Shown here in pieces: positions 54,647 through 64,000 of a stretch of DNA of 64,000 nucleotides. Numbering within the stretch: the stretch's first letter is position 1; every line of letters begins with the position of its first letter. Source of the stretch: Brachybacterium paraconglomeratum (GTDB taxonomy: Bacteria; Actinomycetota; Actinomycetes; Actinomycetales; Dermabacteraceae); NCBI RefSeq assembly GCF_003994255.1, contig NZ_ML133861.1, forward strand, positions 89,815-153,814, given 5' to 3'. The notes under the pieces are model-generated. The model was given only the letters and a program-made list of their open reading frames with translations. It did no database searches and was not told the DNA's origin. A program made the translations under genes and the position numbers.

Positions 54647-55628
54647 CGCGAAGGAGGAGCTCAGCCACCTCGAGGTGACACGGCCCTCCGCCCGCAAGGC
54701 CGAGGCGGCTGCGATGCTGCGCTTCGCCGGGGGCCTGCACCTGGTCGCGGGGCGCGTCGTGGTCGAGGCGGAGCTGGACTCGGCGGCGGTCGCGCGGCGT
54801 CTGCACGGCATCATCGCCGACATGTACGGCCACCGCGCCGAGCTCGCCGTGCTGGCCCCCTCCGGGATCCGCCGCACCACCCGCTACCTGGTGCGGGTGG
54901 AGCGCGAGGGCGGGATGCTGGCCCGCCAGGCCGGGCTCCTGGACGCGCGCGGCCGTCCCGTGCGCGGTATGCCGCCCTTCGTCGTCGGCGGGGCCCTGGT
55001 GGACGCGGAGGCCGCGTGGCGCGGGGCGTTCCTCGCCCGCGGCACCCTCACCGAGCCGGGCCGCTCCTCGGCCCTGGAGCTGTCCTGCCCCGGCCCCGAG
55101 GTGGCGCTGGCGATGGTCGGCGCGGCCCGGCGCCTCGGCGTCGCCTCGAAGGCCCGGGAGGCGCGGGGCGCGGACCGGGTGGTGCTGCGTGACGGCGACG
55201 CGATCTCCGCCCTGCTGTCCCGGATGGGCGCCCACGAGACGGTGCGCACCTGGGAGCAGCGCCGCACCACTCGCGAGGTGAAGGCGACCGCGCACCGGCT
55301 GGCGAACTTCGACGACGCGAACCTGCGCCGCTCCGCGCGGGCCGCGGTCGCGGCGGGGCAGCGGGTGCAGCGCGCCCTGGAGATCCTCGGCGACGAGGTG
55401 CCCGAGCACCTGCAGGCCGCCGGTCGCCTCCGTCTGGAGCATCGACAGGCGAGCCTCGAGGAGCTCGGGCGCCTCGCCGATCCGCCGCTCACGAAGGACG
55501 CCGTGGCCGGTCGGATCCGACGCCTGCTCGCCACCGCGGACAAGCGCGCGGAGGAGCTCGGCATCCCCGGGACCGACCACGGAGTGGACGAGGACCATCT
55601 TCCTTCGTCCCCTGATGCCGGTCGTTGA
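54630..55628 (+). CDS. whiA: WhiA DNA-binding protein
   Basis: 332 residues from the ATG at 54630 (GAGGAGGA upstream); it overlaps the end of yvcK by 17 bp in another frame. The N-terminal two-thirds is a LAGLIDADG-homing-endonuclease-like fold ([30 protein letters not shown]) without catalytic acids. The C-terminal helix-turn-helix follows at about 265-320 ([25 protein letters not shown]). WhiA regulates sporulation genes in Streptomyces; in non-sporulating actinobacteria its targets are less known, cell division being one suggestion. Confidence 0.95.
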   Translation: MALTGDAKEELSHLEVTRPSARKAEAAAMLRFAGGLHLVAGRVVVEAELDSAAVARRLHGIIADMYGHRAELAVLAPSGIRRTTRYLVRVEREGGMLARQAGLLDARGRPVRGMPPFVVGGALVDAEAAWRGAFLARGTLTEPGRSSALELSCPGPEVALAMVGAARRLGVASKAREARGADRVVLRDGDAISALLSRMGAHETVRTWEQRRTTREVKATAHRLANFDDANLRRSARAAVAAGQRVQRALEILGDEVPEHLQAAGRLRLEHRQASLEELGRLADPPLTKDAVAGRIRRLLATADKRAEELGIPGTDHGVDEDHLPSSPDAGR

Positions 55629-56745
<1,117 letters not shown>

Positions 56746-56781
56746 TCCTCACGTCGTCCCGCTGACGACCAGGACAGCCCC

Positions 56782-56828
56782 GGAGCCCGCCGGTCGCCAC
56801 CCCGAGGGGTCGGCGTCCGGCGGGCTCC
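56782..56828 (+). terminator. 12-bp stem-loop between gap and pgk
   Basis: GGAGCCCGCCGG (56782-56793) pairs perfectly with CCGGCGGGCTCC (56817-56828); within the loop CCCC/GGGG can pair as well. It lies 36 bp past gap and 65 bp before pgk. It could be a partial terminator or an mRNA-stabilising structure that lets gap be expressed above pgk-tpiA. Confidence 0.55.
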
Positions 56829-56893
56829 GCTCGTCCCCCGTCCCGACGGGCCGCTCCGGCGTCCCGCGGTCGAACACCTGAAGGAGCACCACA

Positions 56894-58096
56894 GTGCTGA
56901 AGACCATCGATTCGCTCGGAGAGCTGCGCGGCAAGCGCGTGCTCGTCCGCGCCGATCTGAACGTGCCGCTGGACGGCACCACGATCACCGACGACGGCCG
57001 CATCCGCGCCGCGCTGCCCACCCTCACCCGGCTCGTCGAGGCCGGTGCCCGGGTCGCGGTGATCTCCCACCTCGGCCGCCCCAAGGGCGCGCCCGAGGAG
57101 AAGTACTCCCTCCGTCCCGTCGTGGGCCGCCTCGGCGAGCTGCTCGGCCAGGAGGTCGCCTTCGCGACCGACACCGTCGGCTCCTCCGCGCAGGAGACCG
57201 TCGCCGCGCTCGGCGACGGCCAGGTCGCCGTGCTCGAGAACCTGCGCTTCAACGCGGGCGAGACCGCGAAGACCGACGAGGAGCGGCTCGCCTTCGCCCG
57301 CGAGCTCGCCGCCCTGGGCGACGCCTTCGTCTCCGACGGCTTCGGCGTCGTCCACCGCAAGCAGGCCTCCGTGTACGAGCTCGCCACCCTGCTCCCCGCC
57401 GCCGCGGGCGAGCTGGTGCTGCGCGAGGTCGACTCGCTGCGCAAGGTGACCGACGAGCCCGAGCGCCCCTTCGTGGTCGTCCTCGGCGGCGCGAAGATCG
57501 CCGACAAGCTCGGCGTGATCGACGCGCTGCTGGGCAGGGCCGACCGCATCCTCATCGGCGGCGGCATGGCCTACACCTTCCAGAAGGCGCTCGGCCACGA
57601 GGTCGGCCTGTCGCTGCTGGACGAGTCGAAGATCGACGTGGTGCGCGAGTACATGGAGCGCGCGAAGGCGAACGGCGTCGAGCTCGTGCTCCCCGTCGAC
57701 ACCGTCGTGGCGCCGGAGTTCTCCGCCGACGCGCCCGCCACCGTGGTGGGCGTCGACGGGATCCCCGCGGACCAGGAGGGCATGGACATCGGCCCCGAGA
57801 CCGCGAAGCTCTTCGGCGAGAAGATCGCCGATGCGGCGACCGTGTTCTGGAACGGCCCGATGGGCGTGTTCGAGTTCCCCGCCTTCGCCGAGGGCACGAA
57901 GGCCGTCGCCGAGAAGCTCGGCGCGGCCTCCGGCTACACCGTGGTCGGCGGCGGAGACTCCGCCGCGGCGGTGCGCAACCTGGGCTTCGACGAGACGCTC
58001 TTCTCCCACATCTCCACCGGCGGCGGTGCCAGCCTCGAGCTCATCGAGGGCAAGGACCTGCCCGGAATCTCCATCCTCGAGGAGGACCAGAAGTGA
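56894..58096 (+). CDS. pgk: Phosphoglycerate kinase
   Basis: 400 residues, GTG start with GAAGGAG upstream. The signature [13 protein letters not shown] is at the N-terminus. Substrate-binding SHLGRPKG, the [18 protein letters not shown] hinge region, the nucleotide segment [10 protein letters not shown] and the GGGDSAAAV tail motif are present. It makes ATP from 1,3-bisphosphoglycerate. Its TGA overlaps the tpiA GTG. Confidence 0.97.
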   Translation: MLKTIDSLGELRGKRVLVRADLNVPLDGTTITDDGRIRAALPTLTRLVEAGARVAVISHLGRPKGAPEEKYSLRPVVGRLGELLGQEVAFATDTVGSSAQETVAALGDGQVAVLENLRFNAGETAKTDEERLAFARELAALGDAFVSDGFGVVHRKQASVYELATLLPAAAGELVLREVDSLRKVTDEPERPFVVVLGGAKIADKLGVIDALLGRADRILIGGGMAYTFQKALGHEVGLSLLDESKIDVVREYMERAKANGVELVLPVDTVVAPEFSADAPATVVGVDGIPADQEGMDIGPETAKLFGEKIADAATVFWNGPMGVFEFPAFAEGTKAVAEKLGAASGYTVVGGGDSAAAVRNLGFDETLFSHISTGGGASLELIEGKDLPGISILEEDQK

Positions 58097-58866
58097 CCAC
58101 CCGCACCCCGCTCATGGCGGGCAACTGGAAGATGAACCTCGACTGGAAGCAGGGCCTCGCCCTGGTCGAGGAGCTCGGCGAGCAGCTCAAGGAGGTCGAC
58201 ACCACCAAGGTCGAGACCGTCGTGCTGCCCCCGTTCGTGGACCTGCGCACCGTGCAGGTCGCGGTCGACGCCGGCAAGCTCCCGATCGCCTACGGCTCCC
58301 AGGACATCTCCGCGCACGAGTCCGGCGCATACACCGGCGAGGTCTCCGGCGCGATGCTCTCGGCGCTGGGCTGCACCTACGCCGCGGTCGGCCACTCCGA
58401 GCGCCGCCAGTACCACGGCGAGACCGAGGAGGTCACGAACGCCAAGGTGAAGGCAGCCTTCGCCTCGGGCCTCGTGCCGATCCTCTGCGTCGGCGAGCCG
58501 CTCGAGGAGCGCAAGGCCGGCAAGCACGTCGAGTACACCCTCGCGCAGCTCGAGGGCGGCATCGAGGGCATCACCGCCGAGCAGGCCGCGAAGATCGTCA
58601 TCGCCTACGAGCCCGTCTGGGCGATCGGCACCGGCGAGGTCGCGACCCCGGACGACGCGCAGGAGGTGTGCTCCGCGATCCGCGAGGCGCTGCGCGCGAT
58701 GCACGGCGACACGGTCGCCGACGCGGTGCGCGTCCTGTACGGCGGCAGCGTGAAGTCCTCAAACGTGGGCGAGCTCATGCAGCGCGCCGACGTCGACGGG
58801 GCCCTCGTCGGCGGCGCCTCGCTGAAGGCCGAGGAGTTCGCCAAGATCGCCGGTTTCCAGGGCTGA
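58093..58866 (+). CDS. tpiA: Triosephosphate isomerase
   Basis: 257 residues. The GTG overlaps the pgk stop (GTGA). Catalytic residues are visible in order: the Lys of GNWKMN, the electrophilic His of VGHSERR and the Glu of [11 protein letters not shown], then the phosphate loop YGGSVKSSN. It interconverts the triose phosphates. It is the last gene of the glycolytic operon; a stem-loop follows. Confidence 0.97.
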   Translation: MTTRTPLMAGNWKMNLDWKQGLALVEELGEQLKEVDTTKVETVVLPPFVDLRTVQVAVDAGKLPIAYGSQDISAHESGAYTGEVSGAMLSALGCTYAAVGHSERRQYHGETEEVTNAKVKAAFASGLVPILCVGEPLEERKAGKHVEYTLAQLEGGIEGITAEQAAKIVIAYEPVWAIGTGEVATPDDAQEVCSAIREALRAMHGDTVADAVRVLYGGSVKSSNVGELMQRADVDGALVGGASLKAEEFAKIAGFQG

Positions 58867-58900
58867 GCCGAGCGGAGGGCTGAAGGTAAGCCTCCCCACG

Positions 58901-58929
58901 CGGGCCGGGTCCTCGACGGACCCGGCCCG
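58901..58929 (+). terminator. 12-bp stem-loop after tpiA
   Basis: CGGGCCGGGTCC (58901-58912), loop TCGAC, GGACCCGGCCCG (58918-58929), 34 bp past tpiA. It is the probable end of the gap-pgk-tpiA transcript. Confidence 0.65.
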
Positions 58930-58934
58930 TGCCG

Positions 58935-58940
58935 TATGCT
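58935..58940 (+). promoter_or_regulatory. Possible -10 of secG
   Basis: TATGCT directly after the tpiA terminator, 39 bp before the secG GTG. The short leader holds a GGAAGGG ribosome site. No clear -35. Confidence 0.4.
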
Positions 58941-58979
58941 GGATCGGTCCGTCCGTCTCCGTGGAAGGGTGATCCCCTC

Positions 58980-59228
58980 GTGGACCTGTCCCTGCTGAAG
59001 CTCGTCCTCCAGATCCTCCTGGCGGTGTTCGGGCTGCTGACGATCCTGCTGGTGCTCCTGCACAAGGGGCGCGGCGGCGGCCTGTCGGACATGTTCGGCG
59101 GCGGCGTCTCCTCCTCCGCGAGCGCCTCGGGCGTCGCCGAGCGGAACCTGAACCGCCTCACGGTGACCGTCGCCGTCCTCTGGGGCGCGAGCGCCGTCGG
59201 CCTCGGCATCATCGAGACGATGCTCTGA
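58980..59228 (+). CDS. secG: Preprotein translocase subunit SecG
   Basis: 82 residues from the GTG at 58980, after GGAAGGGTG; longer in-frame starts lie in the promoter region. Two transmembrane helices (about 4-24 and 56-76) flank the cytoplasmic loop HKGRGGGLSDMFGGG, the SecG hallmark, and a Ser/Ala stretch. It is an accessory subunit of the SecYEG channel. secG beside tpiA is the common bacterial order. Confidence 0.94.
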   Translation: MDLSLLKLVLQILLAVFGLLTILLVLLHKGRGGGLSDMFGGGVSSSASASGVAERNLNRLTVTVAVLWGASAVGLGIIETML

Positions 59229-59264
59229 CACCCTCGTGCGGCGACCGCCGCACCTCTGCTCTGC

Positions 59265-59296
59265 GAACGGGCCGTCCCCTCGGGGACGGCCCGTTC
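59265..59296 (+). terminator. 15-bp stem-loop after secG
   Basis: GAACGGGCCGTCCCC (59265-59279) and GGGGACGGCCCGTTC (59282-59296), formally a 2-nt loop so the top pair is open. It lies 36 bp past secG and is the likely secG terminator. Confidence 0.7.
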
Positions 59297-59326
59297 TGCG
59301 TCGCCGGACCTCGGGGCCCCGACAGC

Positions 59327-59364
59327 CCGAAGGGCCGGTCACCTCGCGGTGACCGGCCCTTCGG
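59327..59364 (-). terminator. 17-bp stem-loop after opcA-pgl
   Basis: CCGAAGGGCCGGTCACC (59327-59343), loop TCGC, GGTGACCGGCCCTTCGG (59348-59364). It is the longest perfect stem in the window, 31 bp beyond the stop of the reverse-strand fusion gene. With the secG hairpin it separates two converging operons. Confidence 0.7.
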
Positions 59365-59395
59365 ACATCCTGGGTGCTCCCGGACGAGCCGGGGC

Positions 59396-61114
59396 TCAGC
59401 GGGCGCTGCGCCCGGCGGCCGCCTCGTCGAGCACCCAGGTGGTGGACTCGAGGCCGCGCACCGCCGAGGCGGGCACCTCCCACGGGTCCACGCCGTCGCG
59501 CGCGGCGCGCACCGCCTCGGCCTTCTCCGCGCCGGCCACGAGCAGCGCCACGTGGCGGGCCGAGTTCAGCACCGGCCAGGTCAGCGAGATCCGCTGCGAG
59601 GGCGGCTTCGGAGAGCCGGTCACCGCGACGGCGCTGCCGAGCACCTTCTCCTGGGCGGGGTGCTGCGGGAACAGCGAGGCGATGTGACCGTCGGGGCCGA
59701 CCCCGAGCAGCAGCACGTCGAAGAACGCCTGCCCGCGGGTGCGGAAGGGCTCGTCGCCGCCCGTCTGGTCCAGCTGCTGCCCGTACCAGGCGGCGGCGTC
59801 CTCGAGGGACATGCCGTCGGCGGGGGAGGGCATGACATGGACGTTGCGGGCAGGGAGCCCGTGCTCCTCGCGCAGCACGTCCAGCAGCGAGGCACGCACG
59901 CCCACCTCGTTGCGCTCCTCGGAGTCCGGCTCGACGAAGCGCTCGTCGCCCCACCACAAGTGCAGGCGGGCGGCCTCCACGCCGGCCTCCTCCAGCGCGG
60001 CCGGCAGGGCCGCGGCGGTGAGAGTGCCGACGGTGCCGCCGGTGAGCACCAGGTGCGCGACGGGGCGCTTCTCGAGCGCGGCGGCGAGCTGCTCCGCGGT
60101 GGCCGTGGCGGCGGCCTGCGCGACCGCCTCCGCATCGGCGACCACGACGTCCTGCGGGGCGGGCTTGCCGCTGGCGAAGGTCGCGGTGTCGGAGATGCCG
60201 GAGAAGGCGGCGCCGAGCACCTCGCCGTAGACCTCGTCGGGATCCAGGCGGCGCAGCTCCTCGGTGACGAGCTCCGCGAGGGTGCGGCGAGGCATCGTCA
60301 CGTGCTGGCCGGAGTCGTCGCCCGGCAGCTTCATGACGATCGAGTCGTCGCTGACGCGGGTGAGCTCGATCGTGCCGTCCTCGCGCACCAGACGCACGCC
60401 GTGCACCCCGGCGAAGTCGGGATCGTCCGAGGGCGGCGGGAGGATCGACGCCTCGACGCCGAGGGTGTGCTGCAGCCAGCTCGCCATCAGCAGCACCGAG
60501 GGGTTGCCCTCGGTGCCGAGGACCTCGACGGAGCTGGGCACGGAGACCGGCGGCACCTCGTAGGCGCTCGCGACCAGGCCGCGCCAGCGGGTCAGCCGCG
60601 CCCAGGCGAAGTCCGAGTCGCCGCTGGCGTAGCCGCGGCGCAGGCGCTTCAGCGTCCCCAGCGGGTCCGCGCAGGCGGCGGAGTCGGTGATGCGGCGCTG
60701 CGACATGGAGCCGAGCACGTCGTGGACGGGGGAGGACGGAGCGTTCTCCGGCCACCAGGTCACGATCGGCGCATCCGGCAGCAGCAGCGCCATCACCAGC
60801 GTGTCCAGCGACCACAGCACGTCGCCGCGGGCGTGGAGGATCACGATCTCGCCGGCGCCGGCGTCACGGCCCACGCGGATCTCGGCGTCGAGCCCGGAGG
60901 TCTCCGCCTCGGGATCGGCGTCGACCACGAGCACCCGGGCGGGATGCTCGTGGCTCGCGGCGATCGCCGCCTCGAGCGGCTCCTCGATGTCGCCGGTGGC
61001 GATGATGATGAGCGTGAGGACCCGGCCGATGGTGTTCTCGCCGAAGGTCTCCCGCATCTCGGTCATGGTCTTGTCGACCGCCGACGCGGTGGTGTCGGTC
61101 AGGGTGGTGATCAC
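59396..61114 (-). CDS. OpcA-Pgl fusion: G6PDH assembly protein joined to 6-phosphogluconolactonase
   Basis: 572 residues in one uninterrupted frame. Residues 1 to about 310 match OpcA, the actinobacterial factor that assembles or activates glucose-6-phosphate dehydrogenase (for example VTWWPENAPSSPVHDVLG). From about residue 320 to the end is a 6-phosphogluconolactonase: VLTGGTVGTLTAAALP, HLWWGDERFVEPDSEERN and GVGPDGHIASLFP. These are normally two adjacent genes of about 300 and 250 codons. The GTG start overlaps the zwf stop. The chain joins the G6PDH helper to the enzyme that uses its product. Confidence 0.9.
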   Translation of the reverse strand: MITTLTDTTASAVDKTMTEMRETFGENTIGRVLTLIIIATGDIEEPLEAAIAASHEHPARVLVVDADPEAETSGLDAEIRVGRDAGAGEIVILHARGDVLWSLDTLVMALLLPDAPIVTWWPENAPSSPVHDVLGSMSQRRITDSAACADPLGTLKRLRRGYASGDSDFAWARLTRWRGLVASAYEVPPVSVPSSVEVLGTEGNPSVLLMASWLQHTLGVEASILPPPSDDPDFAGVHGVRLVREDGTIELTRVSDDSIVMKLPGDDSGQHVTMPRRTLAELVTEELRRLDPDEVYGEVLGAAFSGISDTATFASGKPAPQDVVVADAEAVAQAAATATAEQLAAALEKRPVAHLVLTGGTVGTLTAAALPAALEEAGVEAARLHLWWGDERFVEPDSEERNEVGVRASLLDVLREEHGLPARNVHVMPSPADGMSLEDAAAWYGQQLDQTGGDEPFRTRGQAFFDVLLLGVGPDGHIASLFPQHPAQEKVLGSAVAVTGSPKPPSQRISLTWPVLNSARHVALLVAGAEKAEAVRAARDGVDPWEVPASAVRGLESTTWVLDEAAAGRSAR

Positions 61115-62664
61115 GGTCGCCTCCAGGTGCGCCCGTCACGGGCGAGCATGTCGTGTGCGGTGTCGGGGCCCCAGGAGCCCGGCCGGTAGGGCGCGGGGTC
61201 GAGGTTCTCGGCCCAGAACTCGGTGATGGGGTCGAGGATCTTCCAGGAGAGCTCGACCTCCTTCTGCCGCGGGAACAGCGGCGGGTCGCCGAGCAGCATG
61301 TCCAGGATCAGCCGCTCGTACGCCTCGGGGGACTCCTCGGTGAAGTTCATGCCGTAGGCGAAGTCCATCGTCACGTCCCGCACCTCCATCTGGGTGCCGG
61401 GGACCTTCGAGCCGAAGCGCATGGTCACGCCCTCGTCCGGCTGGACGCGGATGACGATCGCGTTCTGGCCCAGGTCCGCGGTGTCCGTGGAGTGGAAGGG
61501 CAGGAAGGGCGCACGCTTGAACACGACCGCGATCTCGGTGACGCGGCGTCCCAGGCGCTTGCCGGCGCGCAGGTAGAAGGGCACCCCGGCCCAGCGGCGG
61601 GTCGCGATGTCCAGGCGCATCGCGGCGAAGGTCTCGGTGGTGGAGTCGGCGGGGATGCCGTCCTCCTCGAGATAGGGGCGCACCTCCTCGCCGCCCTGCC
61701 AGCCGCCGACGTACTGGCCGCGCGCGGTGTGCGCGGCGAGGTCCTCCGGCAGCTCGACGGCGGCGAGGACCTTCTCCTTCTCCGCGCGCAGGTCGCTGGC
61801 GCGGAAGGTGACCGGCTCCTCCATCGCGGTGAGCGCGAGGAGCTGCAGGAGGTGGTTCTGGATGACGTCGCGGGCGGTGCCGATGCCGTCGTAGTAGCCG
61901 GCGCGCGAGCCGATGCCGATGTCCTCGGCCATCGTGATCTGCACGTGGTCGACGTAGCCGGAGTTCCAGATCGGCTCGAACATCTGGTTCGCGAAGCGCA
62001 GCGCGAGGATGTTCTGGACCGTCTCCTTGCCCAGGTAGTGGTCGATGCGGAAGACGTCCTCGGGACGGAACGCCTTCTCCACCACGTCGTTGAGCTCGCG
62101 GGCAGAGGCGAGGTCGTGGCCGAAGGGCTTCTCGATGACGACGCGGCGCCAGGAACCGTCCTGCGGGGTGTTCAGGCCCGACTTGGCCAGCTGCCCGCAC
62201 ACCTGCGGGAAGGCGTCCGGGGGGATCGAGAGGTAGAAGGCGTGGTTGCCGCCGGTGCCGCGCGTGCGGTCCAGCTCGCCGACGACCTCGGTGAGGCGCT
62301 CGAAGGCCGCCTTGTCGTCGAAGGTGCCGGTGACGAAGCGGAGGCCGCCGCGCAGCTGCTCGAAGACGCTCTCGTCGAAGCCGGTGCGGGAGTGCTCGGA
62401 GACGGACTTCTTCACGTACTCGGCGAAGTCGTCGTCGGACCACTCGCGGCGGCCGTAGCCGACCAGGCCGAAGCTCGGCGGGAGGAGACCGCGGTGGGTG
62501 AGGTCGTAGATCGCCGGCAGCAGCTTCTTGCGGGCGAGGTCGCCGGTGACGCCGAACATCACCATGGAGCTGGGCCCGGCGATCAGCGGCAGCCGTCGGT
62601 CACGGGGATCGCGCAGCGGGTTCGGCGCACCGGCTGCTGCGGAGGGAGCGGGGGAGTCGGTCAC
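61111..62664 (-). CDS. zwf: Glucose-6-phosphate dehydrogenase
   Basis: 517 residues from the GTG at 62664, which follows GAAAGGA on the reverse strand; a more distant in-frame start at 62730 lies in the terminator region. The NADP fold FGVTGDLARKKLLPAIYDL, the active site RIDHYLGKETVQN and VVIEKPFGHDLASA are present. It oxidises glucose-6-phosphate to the lactone and feeds the Pgl half of the next gene. Its stop overlaps the fusion gene by 4 bp. Confidence 0.97.
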   Translation of the reverse strand: MTDSPAPSAAAGAPNPLRDPRDRRLPLIAGPSSMVMFGVTGDLARKKLLPAIYDLTHRGLLPPSFGLVGYGRREWSDDDFAEYVKKSVSEHSRTGFDESVFEQLRGGLRFVTGTFDDKAAFERLTEVVGELDRTRGTGGNHAFYLSIPPDAFPQVCGQLAKSGLNTPQDGSWRRVVIEKPFGHDLASARELNDVVEKAFRPEDVFRIDHYLGKETVQNILALRFANQMFEPIWNSGYVDHVQITMAEDIGIGSRAGYYDGIGTARDVIQNHLLQLLALTAMEEPVTFRASDLRAEKEKVLAAVELPEDLAAHTARGQYVGGWQGGEEVRPYLEEDGIPADSTTETFAAMRLDIATRRWAGVPFYLRAGKRLGRRVTEIAVVFKRAPFLPFHSTDTADLGQNAIVIRVQPDEGVTMRFGSKVPGTQMEVRDVTMDFAYGMNFTEESPEAYERLILDMLLGDPPLFPRQKEVELSWKILDPITEFWAENLDPAPYRPGSWGPDTAHDMLARDGRTWRRP

Positions 62665-62694
62665 GATGGTCCTTTCTCGGACACGGACGGCGGG

Positions 62695-62726
62695 AGCACG
62701 GGCCCGCACCGCGGCGGACCCGTGCT
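62695..62726 (-). terminator. Stem-loop between tal and zwf
   Basis: AGCACGGG/CCCGTGCT (62695-62702 with 62719-62726), an 8-bp stem with a GC-rich 16-nt loop. It lies 13 bp past the tal stop in the direction of transcription. It may reduce readthrough from tal into zwf or define a 3' end. Confidence 0.45.
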
Positions 62727-62739
62727 TCACCGGGAGGGA

Positions 62740-63852
62740 TCAGGCGCGGGCGGCCTCGACGGACGCCGAGACGGTCTCGAGCAGCTCGTTCCAGGCCTTC
62801 TCGAACTTCTCCACGCCCTCACGCTCGAGCACCGCGAACACGTCGGCCAGATCCACCCCGGCCTCGGCCACGCGCTCGAGTGCGGCCTCGCCGGCGGCGG
62901 CGGTCTCGGCGGACAGCGCGGCCTTGGGCTCGGAGTGGTCGGCGGCGGCCTCGAGGGTCTTCTCCGGCATCGTGTTCACGGTCGGGTCGGCGACCAGGTT
63001 GTCCACGTAGAGGGTGTCGGAGTAGTCGGGGTTCTTCACGCCGGTCGACGCCCACAGGGCGCGCTGCACGTTCGCGCCCTTGTCGGCGAGGGCCTTGAAG
63101 CGCTCGGAGCCGAAGGCGGTGAGGTACACGCCGAAGGCGGCCTGGGCGTTGGCGACGCCGGCCTGGCCCTTGAGGGAGACGGCGTCGCCGCCGAGGGCGT
63201 CCAGGCGCGCGTCGATCTCGGTGTCCACGCGGGAGACGAAGAAGGAGGCGACCGAGTGGATGGTCGAGAGGTCCTTGCCGGCCTCCGCGGCCTTCTCCAG
63301 GCCGGCGAGGTAGGCGTCGATGACGGCCTCGTAGCGCTCGACGGAGAAGATCAGGGTGACGTTGACGCTGATGCCGGCGGCGATCACGGCGGTGATCGCG
63401 GGCAGGCCCGCCTCGGTCGCGGGGATCTTGATCATCACGTTCTCGCGGCCGACGACCTCGAAGAGGTGCTCGGCCTGCGCGATGGTCTTCTCGGTCTCGT
63501 GCGCGAGGCGGGGGTCGACCTCGATGCTGACGCGGCCGTCGAAGCCCTTGGAGGAGGCGTAGGCGTCGGCGAGCAGGTCGGCGGCGTTCCGGACGTCATC
63601 GGTGGTGAGCACCTCGATGACCTGGTCGACGTCCTTGCCCTCGCCGGCGAGGCGGGCGATGTCGGCGTCGTACTCGTCGGAGCCGGAGATCGCGGCCTGG
63701 AAGATCGAGGGGTTCGTGGTCACGCCCACGACGTTGCGGGTGGCGAGCAGCTCTGCGAGGTTGCCCGTCTGCAGGCGCTTGCGCGAGAGGTCGTCGAGCC
63801 AGATGGAGACTCCGGCATCGGAGAGGGCCTGGGTGGAGGGGTTCTGGGTCAT
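62740..63852 (-). CDS. tal: Transaldolase
   Basis: 370 residues, the longer class typical of actinobacteria. The ATG at 63852 has GGAAGGAACG upstream. SIWLDDLSR and [15 protein letters not shown] lie near the N-terminus, with the Schiff-base lysine in [12 protein letters not shown] and SVNVTLIFS and [12 protein letters not shown] after it. It moves the dihydroxyacetone unit between sugar phosphates in the non-oxidative pentose phosphate branch. It is first visible of tal-zwf-opcA/pgl; tkt usually precedes it but would lie beyond the window edge. Confidence 0.96.
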   Translation of the reverse strand: MTQNPSTQALSDAGVSIWLDDLSRKRLQTGNLAELLATRNVVGVTTNPSIFQAAISGSDEYDADIARLAGEGKDVDQVIEVLTTDDVRNAADLLADAYASSKGFDGRVSIEVDPRLAHETEKTIAQAEHLFEVVGRENVMIKIPATEAGLPAITAVIAAGISVNVTLIFSVERYEAVIDAYLAGLEKAAEAGKDLSTIHSVASFFVSRVDTEIDARLDALGGDAVSLKGQAGVANAQAAFGVYLTAFGSERFKALADKGANVQRALWASTGVKNPDYSDTLYVDNLVADPTVNTMPEKTLEAAADHSEPKAALSAETAAAGEAALERVAEAGVDLADVFAVLEREGVEKFEKAWNELLETVSASVEAARA

Positions 63853-64000
63853 GACGTTCCTTCCGGGCGCGACGCGCCCTGGGTCGACGCTGGTGTCATC
63901 GGGTGCAACGGGGACCGGCGGGCGCGGATTCCAGGAGGTGTCCGACGGAACATCGCAGGTCCCAGGGGTGGCAGGGGGGAGAGGCGCGGGGGGGGGGCCC
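63853..64000 (-). other. Upstream region of tal, ending in a G10 tract
   Basis: 148 bp without a recognisable gene. On the forward strand it ends in a run of ten G followed by CCC. No clear promoter hexamers or palindromes. Composition at the very edge (63961-64000) is almost all G. No end of a transketolase frame is evident, so tkt, if present, lies further away or the transcript starts here. Confidence 0.4.

Overview
The window is a very GC-rich, tightly packed stretch of chromosome with actinobacterial gene order. Supporting marks are mihF-gmk-rpoZ-coaBC-metK after pyrF, rapZ-yvcK-whiA-gap-pgk-tpiA-secG, polA-rpsA-coaE-uvrB-uvrA, OpcA beside G6PDH, an ANTAR response regulator beside polA, many GTG starts and GTGA/ATGA stop-start overlaps. 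I infer a member of the Micrococcales, possibly close to Brachybacterium/Dermabacteraceae; the genus is a guess from gene order and composition. I see no phage, insertion sequence, CRISPR array, rRNA or other sign of an accessory island: this is core chromosome. No gene-free stretch reaches 300 bp; the longest are 33743-34011 and 31072-31309.

Layout. 1-6037: end of a pyrimidine operon (pyrC tail, a PH-like membrane protein, carA, carB, pyrF). 6229-10114: mihF, gmk, rpoZ, coaBC, metK. 10111-17657: hisI and a split tryptophan operon (trpE, three small membrane proteins of unknown role, trpC, trpB, trpA), then lgt. 17770-25384: gltB-gltD and pyruvate kinase. 25487-28294: tRNA-Leu(CAA), an ANTAR response regulator, an orphan substrate-binding lipoprotein and a hotdog thioesterase. 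28360-33742: polA, rpsA and a NagD-like phosphatase. 34012-38743: a secreted protein of unknown function and the shikimate operon aroC-aroK-aroB-aroD. 38823-40438: a divergent pair, a TRIC-type channel and coaE. 40576-52581: a repair neighbourhood (uvrB, Nudix, pyrimidine-dimer glycosylase, a membrane protein, a small P-loop kinase, a second family-A polymerase, a metallo-beta-lactamase-fold hydrolase, uvrA with an SOS box, uvrC). 52620-59228: rapZ, yvcK, whiA, then lower glycolysis gap-pgk-tpiA and secG. 59396-63852, reverse strand: tal, zwf and an OpcA/6-phosphogluconolactonase fusion, so the oxidative pentose phosphate branch faces the glycolysis operon tail to tail.

The most notable points are the single-chain OpcA-Pgl fusion; a recurrent -10-like hexamer exactly 6-7 nt before the start codon of genes that lack a Shine-Dalgarno, which implies widespread leaderless transcription; a perfect LexA-type palindrome overlapping the uvrA promoter; a type I AroD in an actinobacterial aro operon; and three membrane proteins of unknown role between trpE and trpC. 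I did not find a convincing wholly new multi-gene defence or biosynthetic system here.
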